This document shows positions 9,421-18,074 of a stretch of 64,000 nucleotides of DNA, in pieces. Numbering within the stretch: position 1 is the stretch's first letter; every line of letters begins with the position of its first letter. The notes beneath the pieces were generated by a model. It was not told where the DNA came from and did no database searches. It worked only from the letters and a program-made list of their open reading frames with translations. The translations under genes and the position numbers were made by a program. The DNA is from Janthinobacterium sp. 64 (lineage in GTDB: Bacteria > Pseudomonadota > Gammaproteobacteria > Burkholderiales > Burkholderiaceae_D), in assembly GCF_002813325.1 (NCBI RefSeq), contig NZ_PHUG01000001.1:3968001-4032000 (forward strand). Reading direction: 5' to 3'.

Positions 9421-10962
9421 ATGATGAACACGCAAGCGCATCAAACTGCCGCGCCAGCTCCCTTGCTGGAGTTGCGCGGCATCAGCAAGTCCTTTCCCGG
9501 CGTTAAAGCCCTCAGCGATGTTGCCCTGCGCCTGTATCCGGGCGAAGTGCACACCCTGATGGGGCAGAACGGCGCCGGGAAATCGACCCTGATCAAGGTG
9601 CTGACGGGCGTCTACACGCCCGACAGCGGCCAGATTCTGCTCGATGGCAAGCCCATCGCCCCCGCATCCACGTCGGACGCGCAGTTGCTCGGTATCAGCA
9701 CCGTGTACCAGGAAGTCAACCTGTGCCCGAACCTGTCGGTGGCGGAAAACATTTTTATCGGCCGCTACCCGCGCCGCTTTGGCGTCATCGACTGGCGCTC
9801 CATGCAGCAGCAGGCGCGTGCCTTGCTGCAGCAATTGCAGATCGATATCGATGTCACGGCGCAATTGTCCAGCTTTCCGCTGGCCATCCAGCAAATGGTG
9901 GCCATCTCGCGCGCGCTGAACATTTCGGCGCGCGTGCTGATCCTCGACGAACCCACGTCCAGCCTCGATGAGGCGGAAGTCAATCTGCTGTTTTCCGTGC
10001 TGCGCCGTTTGCGCGAACAGGGCATGGCGATTCTGTTTGTGACCCACTTCCTCGACCAGACCTACGCCATTTCCGACCGCATCACCGTCATGCGCAATGG
10101 CGAGCGCGAGGGAGAATACGCGTGCAGCGAACTGTCGCGCCTGGCGCTGGTCAATAAAATGATCGGCGTGGCGGCAGATACGCAGGAACAAGCGCTGGAT
10201 CTGGCGCACGAAGCGGGCGCTGCCAGCTTTGGTCCGACTGTGCTCGAAGCGCAGGGACTGGGCCGCAAGGGCGCCTTGCTGCCCATGGATTTCCACATCC
10301 GCCAAGGTGAATTGCTGGGCCTGGCCGGCTTGCTCGGTTCCGGCCGCACGGAACTGGCGCGCTTGCTGTTCGGCGCAGACAAGGCCGATTCCGGCAGCAT
10401 CGTCATGCAAGGCAAGATACGCCAGTTCAACGTGCCGCGCGAGGCGATTGCCCAGGACATCGGTTTTTGCTCGGAAGACCGCAAGCACGAGGGCGCGATT
10501 TTGTCGCTGTCCGTGCGCGAAAACATCATTCTGGCCTTGCAGGCCCGCACGGGCTTGCTGCGCGCCATTCCGTTCAAACGCCAGCAGGCGCTGGCCGACG
10601 AATATGTGAAGGCGCTCGGTATCAAGACGGCCAGCATCGAAACGCCGATCGGCAGCCTGTCGGGCGGCAATCAACAAAAGGCCTTGCTGGCGCGCTGGCT
10701 CGTGACGTCGCCCGCCATGCTGATTCTGGACGAACCGACGCGCGGCATCGACGTGCGCGCCAAGCAGGAAATCATGACGTATGTGAGCAAACTCTGCCGC
10801 AAGGGCATGGCCATCCTGTTCATCTCGTCCGAATTGCCGGAAGTGCTGCGCTGCAGCGACCGTATTCTGGTCATGCGCGACCGCAAGGCCTGCGGCGACT
10901 ATGCGCGCGGCGAGCTGGACGATAGCTCCGTGCTGCAAGTGATCGCCGGAGACGCCACATGA
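9421..10962 (+). CDS. ytfR: Sugar ABC transporter ATPase (YtfR-like), duplicated ATPase domains
   Basis: A 513-residue cytoplasmic ATPase with two tandem ABC domains, as in the RbsA/MglA/YtfR group. The N-terminal half has an intact Walker A (GQNGAGKST, residues 48-56) and Walker B (VLILDEPTSSLD), but its signature is degenerate (SSFPLAIQQ). The C-terminal half has a degenerate Walker A (GLLGSGRTE) but an intact LSGGNQQK signature and LILDEPTRGID. This complementary pattern is normal for the family. The gene starts 9 bp after the binding-protein stop, and the following permease overlaps its last 4 bases. Confidence 0.92.
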   Translation: MMNTQAHQTAAPAPLLELRGISKSFPGVKALSDVALRLYPGEVHTLMGQNGAGKSTLIKVLTGVYTPDSGQILLDGKPIAPASTSDAQLLGISTVYQEVNLCPNLSVAENIFIGRYPRRFGVIDWRSMQQQARALLQQLQIDIDVTAQLSSFPLAIQQMVAISRALNISARVLILDEPTSSLDEAEVNLLFSVLRRLREQGMAILFVTHFLDQTYAISDRITVMRNGEREGEYACSELSRLALVNKMIGVAADTQEQALDLAHEAGAASFGPTVLEAQGLGRKGALLPMDFHIRQGELLGLAGLLGSGRTELARLLFGADKADSGSIVMQGKIRQFNVPREAIAQDIGFCSEDRKHEGAILSLSVRENIILALQARTGLLRAIPFKRQQALADEYVKALGIKTASIETPIGSLSGGNQQKALLARWLVTSPAMLILDEPTRGIDVRAKQEIMTYVSKLCRKGMAILFISSELPEVLRCSDRILVMRDRKACGDYARGELDDSSVLQVIAGDAT

Positions 10963-12029
10963 GTTTATCCACACCCTCCAGCGTGCCCTTGGCGCGCCCG
11001 GCTTCTTTTACGGGGAATACCGTCTTGCACCACCCTTTGAGCCGCCCCCTGGCCGCGCTGCTGTTGCTGCTGCTGGTCGACTTCTTCGCCATCCCCGGCT
11101 TTTTCCACCTGGAGATCCGCGACGGCCACCTGTATGGCAGCGTGATCGACATCGTCAACCGCGCGGCGCCCTTGATGCTGGCGGCGCTGGGCATGACCCT
11201 GGTCATCGCCACGCGCGGCATCGACATTTCCGTGGGCGCCGTCGTGGCCCTGTCCGGCACCGTGGCCGCCATGCTGATCGGCGGCACCATGGTGATGGAC
11301 AACGGCGTGCCGACCTATGTCAGCAATATCCCGATGGGCTGGGCCCTGGCGGCCGCCCTGGGCGCGGCTTTGTTGTGCGGCGCCTGGAATGGCGTGCTGG
11401 TGGCGGGCCTGGGCTTGCAGCCCATCGTCGCGACCTTGATACTGATGGTGGCGGGGCGCGGCCTGGCGCAATTGCTGACGGATGGCCAGATCGTCACCGT
11501 CTACTATCAGCCTTACTTTTTCATCGGCAGCGGCTACCTGTTCGGCTTGCCGTTTTCGCTGTTCCTCGTCGCTGCCGTGTTCATCATCACGGCCGTGCTG
11601 ATGCGAAAAACGGCGCTGGGCCTGTTCATCCAGGCCGTCGGCATCAACCCCGTCGCCGCGCGCCTGGCGGGCATCAAGACGGCCACCCTGATCTTTTTCG
11701 TCTACGTGTTTTGCGCCGCCTGCGCGGGCCTGTCGGGCCTGATGATCAGCTCGAACATCAAGAGCGCCGACGCCAACAATGCGGGCTTGATGCTGGAACT
11801 GGACGCCATCCTGGCCGTCACGCTGGGCGGTACGTCCTTGGCTGGCGGCAAGTTCAGCCTTGTCGGCAGCATGATAGGCGCGCTCATCATCCAGACCCTG
11901 ACCTATACGATCTATTCGCTGGGCGTGCCCCCGGAAGTGAACATGGTCGTCAAGTCGGTCGTCGTCTTCCTCGTCTGCCTGTCGCAATCGTCGGAATTCA
12001 AGCAATTGCTGCATCGGAGAAAAGCATGA
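10959..12029 (+). CDS. ytfT: Sugar ABC transporter permease (YtfT-like)
   Basis: A 356-residue polytopic inner-membrane protein of the ribose-type permease family. The family loop TLVIATRGIDISVGAVVALSG is present, as is a late conserved segment ending VTLGGTSLAGGKFS. The N-terminus carries about 25 hydrophilic residues before the first membrane segment. Its start overlaps the ATPase stop (ATGA), and its own stop overlaps the next permease start in the same way, so the three are translationally coupled. It should pair with the second permease to form a heterodimeric channel. Confidence 0.9.
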   Translation: MSLSTPSSVPLARPASFTGNTVLHHPLSRPLAALLLLLLVDFFAIPGFFHLEIRDGHLYGSVIDIVNRAAPLMLAALGMTLVIATRGIDISVGAVVALSGTVAAMLIGGTMVMDNGVPTYVSNIPMGWALAAALGAALLCGAWNGVLVAGLGLQPIVATLILMVAGRGLAQLLTDGQIVTVYYQPYFFIGSGYLFGLPFSLFLVAAVFIITAVLMRKTALGLFIQAVGINPVAARLAGIKTATLIFFVYVFCAACAGLSGLMISSNIKSADANNAGLMLELDAILAVTLGGTSLAGGKFSLVGSMIGALIIQTLTYTIYSLGVPPEVNMVVKSVVVFLVCLSQSSEFKQLLHRRKA

Positions 12030-13000
12030 AGGGTTTGCTGCACACCCCGTATTTCACCTCGCTCGTCACGGTCTTGCTGCTGGTGGTGATGCTGGGCCTG
12101 GGCGGCGCCGCCTATCCGGGCCTGCTGTCGACGCAAGTGATCTTCAACCTGTTGATCGACAACGCCTTTTTGCTGGTCATCGCCGTCGGCATGACTTTTG
12201 TCATCGTTTCCGGCGGCATCGACTTATCGGTCGGTTCCGTGCTGGCCCTGTCGACCATGATCGCCGCCTGGCTGCTCAACGTGGCGCACTGGCCGCCGCT
12301 GCTGGTGATCGTCACCGTGCTGGCGCTGGGCACGGTGTTTGGTGCCAGCATGGGGGCGCTGATCCATTATTTCAAATTGCAACCGTTCATCGTCACCCTG
12401 GCCGGCATGTTTCTGGCGCGCGGACTGTGCTATCTGATCAGCATCAATTCCATCACCATCGATGACCCGCTGTTCGTCGCCATGTCGCAGACGCAATTGC
12501 AGTTTCTCGGCGGTTTCGTTTCACCGGGCGTCGTGATCGCCGTGGTCACGTTGCTGCTGGCCATCTGGCTGGCGCATGCGACACCATTTGGCCGCGCCGT
12601 GTATGCGATTGGCGGCAATGAACAGTCGGCCCTGATGATGGGGCTGCCCGTGGGCCGCACCAAGGTGTTCATTTACGCCTTCAGCGCCTTTTGCGCCGCG
12701 CTGGGCGGCGTGCTGTTTTCGTTTTACATGCTGTCCGGCTATGGCTTGCATGCGCAAGGCACGGAACTGGACGCGATTGCCGCTGTCGTCATCGGCGGCA
12801 CCTTGCTCAGCGGCGGCTACGGCTATGTGGCGGGCGCTTTGTCCGGCGTGCTCGTGCTCGGCACCATCCAGACCCTGATCGCCTTCGACGGCACGCTCAG
12901 CTCGTGGTGGACCAAGATCGTCATCGGCGGCCTGCTGTTTGTCTTTTGCGTCGTGCAAAGACTGATGGCCATGGGCCAGAAGAATACCAATCGGAGTTAA
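12026..13000 (+). CDS. yjfF: Sugar ABC transporter permease (YjfF-like)
   Basis: A 324-residue inner-membrane permease of the same family as its neighbour, with the loop [20 protein letters not shown] and a later GGTLLSGGYGYVAGALSGV. The frame stays open far upstream, inside the previous permease, but the real start is the ATG at 12026: it overlaps the upstream stop as ATGA, follows GGAGAAA, and gives a family-length protein. Having two different permeases with one fused ATPase is the YtfT/YjfF arrangement, unlike the single-permease ribose importer in the second sugar locus of this window. Confidence 0.9.
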   Translation: MKGLLHTPYFTSLVTVLLLVVMLGLGGAAYPGLLSTQVIFNLLIDNAFLLVIAVGMTFVIVSGGIDLSVGSVLALSTMIAAWLLNVAHWPPLLVIVTVLALGTVFGASMGALIHYFKLQPFIVTLAGMFLARGLCYLISINSITIDDPLFVAMSQTQLQFLGGFVSPGVVIAVVTLLLAIWLAHATPFGRAVYAIGGNEQSALMMGLPVGRTKVFIYAFSAFCAALGGVLFSFYMLSGYGLHAQGTELDAIAAVVIGGTLLSGGYGYVAGALSGVLVLGTIQTLIAFDGTLSSWWTKIVIGGLLFVFCVVQRLMAMGQKNTNRS

Positions 13001-13004
13001 TACC

Positions 13005-13979
13005 ATGTTTCACAAGAATAAACTTGCCGCAGCCATCGGCATGGCGGCGGCGCTCGCCTGTATTGCAGTCAACGCGCCGGCGGCCAACCCCATCGTGAAA
13101 AACATCTACACGGGCGATCCGGCCGCGCTGGTCGACAATGGCAGGGTGTATTTGTACGTCGGCCACGATGAAGCAAGCGCTACCGATACGGATTATCGGA
13201 TGAACGAGTGGCGCGTGTATTCCTCGTGCGACATGGCCAACTGGACGGATCACGGCTCGCCCGTGCGTTACTCTACGTTTGCGTGGGCCGGCAAGGATGC
13301 CTGGGCCGGCGACATCGTCAAGCGCGGCAATAAATACTATTTCTATTCGACTGTCGACCACAAGACCATCCCCGGCAAGGCCATCGGCGTGGCCATGTCC
13401 GACAGCCCGACCGGGCCGTTTGTCGACGCGCGCGGCAGCGCCCTGATCACGAACGACATGACGAAGCAGACGGCGATCCCGTGGGACGATATCGACCCGG
13501 TCGTCTTCATCGATACGGATGGCCAGGCCTACATTTACTGGGGCAACACGGTCTTGAAATACGCCAGGCTCAAAGCCAACATGACGGAACTCGATGGCCC
13601 GATTCTGACCTTCGGCATGGATGCGTTCACGGAAGCGGCGTATATGCACAAGCATGCCGGCACGTATTATCTGTCGTACTCGCGCAACTTCCCTGAAGAA
13701 ACGGCGTATTCGACGGGGCCAACGCCCACCGGTCCCTGGCATTTCCGCGGCGCCATCATGGACAAGAATGCCGTCGTGAAAACCATTCACCAAGCCATCA
13801 TTGAATTTAACGGCAAGTCCTACATCTTCTATCACAACGACAAGTTGCCCGGCGGCGGAGAATACCGGCGTTCCGTGGCCGTGGAAGAGCTGAAATACAA
13901 GCCGGACGGCACCATCGAATTCATCCATCAAACGGCTGGCCCGGCACCCAACCCCAGCGCCGCCTGCAAGGCATTGTGA
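13005..13979 (+). CDS. Exported GH43 arabinofuranosidase/xylosidase-like hydrolase
   Basis: A 324-residue GH43 protein with a signal peptide (AAALACIAVNAPA). The catalytic acids are readable as Asp38 (YTGDPAALV), Asp164 (DDIDPVVFI) and Glu210 (FTEAAYM). The GDPAALV opening and the LYVGHDEA that follows resemble GH43 arabinoxylan arabinofuranohydrolases and beta-xylosidases rather than the endo-arabinanases upstream, so it probably removes side-chain arabinose. Family members often carry a C-terminal carbohydrate-binding domain; here the protein ends shortly after the propeller. It lies 4 bp after the permease, so the hydrolase is in the importer transcript. Confidence 0.85.
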   Translation: MFHKNKLAAAIGMAAALACIAVNAPAANPIVKNIYTGDPAALVDNGRVYLYVGHDEASATDTDYRMNEWRVYSSCDMANWTDHGSPVRYSTFAWAGKDAWAGDIVKRGNKYYFYSTVDHKTIPGKAIGVAMSDSPTGPFVDARGSALITNDMTKQTAIPWDDIDPVVFIDTDGQAYIYWGNTVLKYARLKANMTELDGPILTFGMDAFTEAAYMHKHAGTYYLSYSRNFPEETAYSTGPTPTGPWHFRGAIMDKNAVVKTIHQAIIEFNGKSYIFYHNDKLPGGGEYRRSVAVEELKYKPDGTIEFIHQTAGPAPNPSAACKAL

Positions 13980-14014
13980 ATGCAGCTTGACGACGCTCAA
14001 AAAGGAGACACACC

Positions 14015-14066
14015 GATATCTGGAATATCGATATTGAGTTAAAACTGATATCGATCATGATATGAT
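14015..14066 (+). promoter_or_regulatory. Cluster of AT-rich palindromes upstream of the LysR gene (putative operator)
   Basis: Within about 50 bp before the regulator start are GATATC, the perfect 12-bp palindrome AATATCGATATT (14024-14035) and a related TGATATCGATCATGATATGA. The repeated GATATC/ATCGAT core in otherwise GC-rich DNA suggests binding sites for the LysR protein itself. The protein assignment is inferred. Confidence 0.5.
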
Positions 14067-14072
14067 TTATTC

Positions 14073-15014
14073 ATGGATACCCTCAACCCCAACTGGTTCT
14101 TGCGAGCCCGCCTGAAGACGCGGCAATTGCTGCTGTTGATCGCCCTTGACGAGCAGCGCAACATCCACCGCGCGGCGGAAGAATTGCACATGACGCAGCC
14201 GGCCGCGTCCAAGCAAATCAAGGACCTGGAAGAGATGCTCGACGTGCGCCTGTTCGACAGGCTGCCGCGCGGCATGGAGCCGACCATCTACGGCGAAACG
14301 ATGATACGCCACGCGCGCATGGCCCTGACGAGCTTGTCGCTGGCGCATGACGACATCGTCGCGCTCAAATCAGGCTTGACGGGCCAGGTGGAAGTGGGCG
14401 TCATCATGACGCCGGCCATGGCCTTGCTGCCGCGCGCGATTGCCCGCATCAAGCAGCAGGCGCCGCTGATGCGCATCGGCGTGCACCTGGAGCACAGCAA
14501 TACCCTGATGGACATGCTGCAGCATGGCACGCTCGATTTCATGATCGGGCGCATCCTGGAAAAGGAAAGCAGCGCGGGCCTGATCTACGAGGAATTGACG
14601 GAAGAGCCGGCCAGCGCCGTGGCGCGCAATGGCCATCCGCTGCTGTCGCGCAAGAATCTGCAATTGAAGGACCTGGCGGGCCAGCCGTGGATCTTGCCGC
14701 CGCAAGGCAGCATCCTGCGCCACCGCTTCGACATGATGTTCCGCCGCGCCAGCCTGGAGCCGCCCGTCGACGTGGTCGACACGACCGCCTTGCTGCTGAT
14801 CACGTCCTTGCTGCAGCAAACGGATTCCCTGCACGTGATGCCGACGGAAGTGGCGCACTACTATGAATCGTTGAACGTGCTGAGCATTTTGCCCATCGAG
14901 CTGCCGTGCAAGATGGATGCGTTTGGCATCATCCGCCAGCAGGATCATCTGCTGTCGCCGGGGGCGGATATGCTGTTGAAAGCTGTGCGGGCGACGGCGG
15001 CGGACATGTATTAA
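14073..15014 (+). CDS. LysR-family transcriptional regulator, GbpR-like
   Basis: A 313-residue LysR regulator. The winged-helix DNA-binding part is at residues 10-75 (IHRAAEELHMTQPAASKQIK), followed by an effector domain of the periplasmic-binding fold. Sequence style (RQLLLLIALDEQRNIHRAAEEL and DRLPRGMEPTIYGE) matches regulators like Agrobacterium GbpR that control sugar-binding-protein operons in response to arabinose, galactose or fucose. It follows the hydrolase by 93 bp, with palindromes between, and most likely controls the whole arabinose locus and itself. The next gene is convergent, so the locus ends here. Confidence 0.85.
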   Translation: MDTLNPNWFLRARLKTRQLLLLIALDEQRNIHRAAEELHMTQPAASKQIKDLEEMLDVRLFDRLPRGMEPTIYGETMIRHARMALTSLSLAHDDIVALKSGLTGQVEVGVIMTPAMALLPRAIARIKQQAPLMRIGVHLEHSNTLMDMLQHGTLDFMIGRILEKESSAGLIYEELTEEPASAVARNGHPLLSRKNLQLKDLAGQPWILPPQGSILRHRFDMMFRRASLEPPVDVVDTTALLLITSLLQQTDSLHVMPTEVAHYYESLNVLSILPIELPCKMDAFGIIRQQDHLLSPGADMLLKAVRATAADMY

Positions 15015-15031
15015 ACCCAACGGCAAATGCT

Positions 15032-15058
15032 GGGGTCGTACCCTCAGGGTACGACCCC
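15032..15058. repeat. Perfect 12-bp-arm hairpin between convergent genes
   Basis: Arms GGGGTCGTACCC and GGGTACGACCCC with a 3-base loop stand between the convergent LysR and TPR genes. It has no good T-tract on either strand, so it looks more like a dispersed palindromic element than a classic terminator, though it may stop transcription from both sides. Its GGGGTC...GACCCC ends recur at 30144-30207. Confidence 0.7.
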
Positions 15059-15076
15059 GGATCTTGCTTTTGGGGT

Positions 15077-16342
15077 TCAATCCGGCACTTCAAAGAAAAA
15101 CAGCTGCACCAATCGTCCATTTTCCGGCGTGTCGCCAAACACATTGCTGATCGAGTGAAAGTAATGGCCCTTGTACACGATCAACCGGTTGTGGCGCATC
15201 GGCACTTCCAGCAGCGCTTGCCAACTGTCGCGCTGTTCCTGTAAATCGTTGAATTTCTGCACTTTGCTGTTCGGCAGCCAGCGTTTCTGGAAATCCTTGA
15301 AGCTGGCGTAGCCGCCCGCTTTCACGTCCGCCTCGGGTAGTCTCCGGTACCAGCCGCTGGGCTGATGGCGCCAGAAGGTGGTGCCGCCCTGGCACTGCTC
15401 GGGCGGGTTCAGATACAGCACGCCCGCATAGAAATTGAAATTGTTGCCCGTCTCATTGTCCACGTGGATGTCCGTGCGCGCCATCGCGTCCGCATAGCTG
15501 AGGCGATACGAGCCGTTGTCGGGAGAGATAAAACGGATGGGGCGGCCCAGCGCCGTGGCGATGCGCGCCATGATGGCCTGGCTGGGCTGGCCCGCCGTCT
15601 GGCTGCCCGGATAATTCTGTCCCGCATAGCGCTGCTGCTCGAACGGCAAGTTGAGCGCCTGCGCGCGCCAAGCGGCGGGGTCGGGCAGGAAATCGTCGAG
15701 GATGTGCAAATCCGTTTCGCGCAAAAAATCCTGCAGCGCTGGCGCGACGTTGATCGGTGTCAGCGTTTCTACTTGTTCCGCTTGCGGACTGGCAAAGCCG
15801 ATGCGGCACGTGTGCGCCAGCGCCGGATGCAGCGCCAGGGCTTGCGCATAGCGGGCCAAGGCCAGTTCCTGCTGTCCCGTGCGGTAATACAGCTCGGCCA
15901 GGCCCTGCAGGGTTTGCCAGCGCTGCGGACGCAGGGCGTGGGCGCGTTCCAGCTCGGCGATGGTGTCCGCCAGCCGCTGTTTGCCCAGCAGCAATTCCGC
16001 ATGACTGATGGCGAAATCGTGCTCGTGTGGCGCCAGCCGCGCCGCCGTGGCGTAGCTGGCCAGCGCCGCCTCGTTGTCCGTACCGCGCAGCACATTGCCG
16101 AGGTTGTAGTGGAACAGGGCGTTGTCGGGCTGCTGCTTGAGCGACAGTTTGATGAGGCCCAGGCCGATGGCGCCCTGGCCCAGTTCCAGCATCGCCAGGC
16201 CCTGGAAATGCTGCGCTTCGGCCAGGGCCGGGTTCAGTTTATAGGCTGCCTGGTAAGCGTTGATCGCCTCGATCAGCTTGCCTTGCTGCTGCAGCCCTTG
16301 CCCGTTTGCCAGATGTTGTTCCGCCAGTGTCTGTTCGCCCAT
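15077..16342 (-). CDS. TPR protein with a C-terminal 2-oxoglutarate/Fe(II)-oxygenase-like domain
   Basis: A 421-residue protein with no signal peptide. The first roughly 180 residues are tetratricopeptide repeats (for example AINAYQAAYKLNPALAEAQH and ALARYAQALALHPALAHT). The rest resembles the DUF6445-type oxygenase fold: TDIHVDNETGNNFN supplies an HxD pair and YKGHYFHSISNVFG a later His, consistent with an Fe(II)-binding 2-His-1-carboxylate site. The frame is open six codons further up to a TTG at 16360, but the ATG at 16342 is preferred. The substrate is unknown; TPR repeats suggest a protein partner. The oxygenase assignment is from motifs only. Confidence 0.65.
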   Translation of the reverse strand: MGEQTLAEQHLANGQGLQQQGKLIEAINAYQAAYKLNPALAEAQHFQGLAMLELGQGAIGLGLIKLSLKQQPDNALFHYNLGNVLRGTDNEAALASYATAARLAPHEHDFAISHAELLLGKQRLADTIAELERAHALRPQRWQTLQGLAELYYRTGQQELALARYAQALALHPALAHTCRIGFASPQAEQVETLTPINVAPALQDFLRETDLHILDDFLPDPAAWRAQALNLPFEQQRYAGQNYPGSQTAGQPSQAIMARIATALGRPIRFISPDNGSYRLSYADAMARTDIHVDNETGNNFNFYAGVLYLNPPEQCQGGTTFWRHQPSGWYRRLPEADVKAGGYASFKDFQKRWLPNSKVQKFNDLQEQRDSWQALLEVPMRHNRLIVYKGHYFHSISNVFGDTPENGRLVQLFFFEVPD

Positions 16343-16388
16343 GTCACTATCCCGATGCAATGTGGCGAACAGTGTAACCGAGGCTGTT

Positions 16389-17120
16389 CTACAGCGCCTG
16401 GTTGACGGGAATTTCTTCCCCGTTCAGCTTGATCGCCACCTTGACGATCTGCGCCTTGACCTGGTTGCTGGCCATGTCCGCTTCCTGGGCGTAGGCATAC
16501 ACGACGATGGCGAAGTCCTTGTAGCCGCTGCGCGCCGCCTCGATCTTGCGCGCCGCCTCCTGGTCCACTTTCAGCAAGGAATAACCGTCGCCATTCGTGA
16601 ACGCCAGCTTGTAGTCGCCGTTGTCGTACATGTAGTAATACGTGCCCGCGTCGGCGAACTTGGCGGGGAAGGCGGCCTTGTCCATGGCGTACGGCGACAG
16701 CGCGCCCTGGCCGTTGATCTGGTAGCGCAGGTAGCGCTTCGTTTTGGCCTCATTGACCTTGGCGTCGATCTGCGGTTTCAGCGCGTCGAGCACTTCCTGC
16801 TTGCGGAAGGCGTCATTGCTGCCCGCATATTCGCGCGAAATGCGCTGTGCCACGGCCGCATAGTCGGGCGGCACGCCGGACAGGGCGATGTAGCTGTACA
16901 TCAGCTGGTTGCCGCTGGTGATGTCGACATAGCTGGACGTTGGCGTGGCAGCGTCCGCTTGCGGCAGGCTGGCGGCTGCCGCCTTGACTTGCGCCTTGGC
17001 CGCCAGATCGGCCGTGCTGGTGGCGACGGGGGCAGGGGAGGTCGGGGCGGCGGTGTCGGTTTTGCCGCAGGCGGACAGGATCAGGGCGATGGCGAACAGG
17101 GATGGCAGGGTGCGTTTCAT
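16389..17120 (-). CDS. Hypothetical lipoprotein
   Basis: A 243-residue protein with a lipoprotein signal peptide and lipobox LSAC (Cys18), followed by an Ala/Pro/Thr-rich linker. The folded part (about residues 60-240) has several Tyr-rich strands such as GTYYYMYDNGDYKLAFTNGD. I do not recognise the family. AAGGAACCACC precedes the ATG. It lies 47 bp downstream of a membrane-protein gene on the same strand, and both follow the caspase-like gene, so the three may be transcribed together and act at the envelope. Confidence 0.7.
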   Translation of the reverse strand: MKRTLPSLFAIALILSACGKTDTAAPTSPAPVATSTADLAAKAQVKAAAASLPQADAATPTSSYVDITSGNQLMYSYIALSGVPPDYAAVAQRISREYAGSNDAFRKQEVLDALKPQIDAKVNEAKTKRYLRYQINGQGALSPYAMDKAAFPAKFADAGTYYYMYDNGDYKLAFTNGDGYSLLKVDQEAARKIEAARSGYKDFAIVVYAYAQEADMASNQVKAQIVKVAIKLNGEEIPVNQAL

Positions 17121-17167
17121 GGTGGTTCCTTGAGTGTGAGTTGAACGGAGCGTGGCGGGACGGGGAG

Positions 17168-17989
17168 TTAGCCGATGGTCTTGCGCTTGTATTCGCCATA
17201 GCCGTAGGCGGCCAGGACGATGGCAGACGCCAGCAGCAGGTAGGTGCCGACGCCGAACGACATGCTGCGCCAGACCTGGGACAGCATTTCATCGGCCATG
17301 CGGCTGGCGATTTCATTGTTGCGTCCGCCCAGCATGCTTTGCACGCCGGCGGTCGAGGCGCTGACCGAGTCGCGCACGGTCATGGTCAGCCTGGCGGTGT
17401 AGATCAGCAGGAAGAGCAGCGGGGCGGCCTTGCCGAGGGCGGCCTTGGCGTTGTGGATGAAGAGGCTGGCAAAGCAGGCGCCGATCGCCAGCAGGAAGAA
17501 GAAGCGGCCCGAGGTAAAGCTGCTCCGGGTTCCTTGCGACAGGCGTTCCAGATTGTCGATGGGCATGCCGAGCATTTCCCAGAAGCTGAAACTGCTGTTG
17601 CCATACAGGCGCATATCCAGCACATTGAACAGGAAGGCGCCTGCCAGCAGGGCGCCGATGCTGGCGAGTACCGGCAGGCCCAGCATGGAGACGGCCTTGC
17701 TCCACAGTTGCTGGCCCTTGGCGCGCGCCAGTTTTGCCGCGATGGCCATGTCTTCCTGCGCCAATTGCTGGGTAGAAACGACGTGCAGGGTCTCGATGGT
17801 GCCGCTGGCGTCGAGGCAGACGTCAACCACGGCATTCAGGACGGGCGCCGTGTCCGAGCGCCAGTGCTTGCTGACGTCAAACGGATATTGCACGCCCTCG
17901 ATGCTGACGGTGCCGAGGCCGCTGGGCTGGTAGGTCATGATGCGGCCGCGTTGGCCGGTGGTGCTTGCTGCTGGGATCGAAGTTTGCAT
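17168..17989 (-). CDS. Hypothetical inner-membrane protein
   Basis: A 273-residue protein of unknown family. About 95 N-terminal residues are soluble (VSIEGVQYPFDVSKHW, then an amphipathic helix rich in Gln/Ala/Lys). About four hydrophobic segments follow, around residues 101-125, 160-180, 190-205 and 245-265. The start has an AGGGAAATCCC site. No catalytic motif is visible. Its position between an exported caspase-like peptidase and a lipoprotein, all on the same strand, suggests a shared envelope function, but this is inference. Confidence 0.65.
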   Translation of the reverse strand: MQTSIPAASTTGQRGRIMTYQPSGLGTVSIEGVQYPFDVSKHWRSDTAPVLNAVVDVCLDASGTIETLHVVSTQQLAQEDMAIAAKLARAKGQQLWSKAVSMLGLPVLASIGALLAGAFLFNVLDMRLYGNSSFSFWEMLGMPIDNLERLSQGTRSSFTSGRFFFLLAIGACFASLFIHNAKAALGKAAPLLFLLIYTARLTMTVRDSVSASTAGVQSMLGGRNNEIASRMADEMLSQVWRSMSFGVGTYLLLASAIVLAAYGYGEYKRKTIG

Positions 17990-17991
17990 GG

Positions 17992-18059
17992 GATTTCCCT
18001 GGTCACTGTCATGCTCTATTGCATGTACCCACGGATAACGGGGGCAGTTCAGGGAAATC
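17992..18059. repeat. 10-bp inverted repeat flanking an intergenic gap
   Basis: GATTTCCCTG at 17992-18001 and its exact reverse complement CAGGGAAATC at 18050-18059 lie 48 bp apart, between the membrane-protein start and the caspase-like stop. It could pair in RNA around the ribosome site of the membrane protein or be a regulator site. Confidence 0.45.
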
Positions 18060-18074
18060 TAAAATTATTTTGAA

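Noticed and set aside
8374..10974. 866-codon open frame on the - strand opposite the sugar importer
   Set aside because: It is antisense to three clear genes and its translation is low-complexity Gln/Arg/His/Ala text typical of GC-rich shadow frames.
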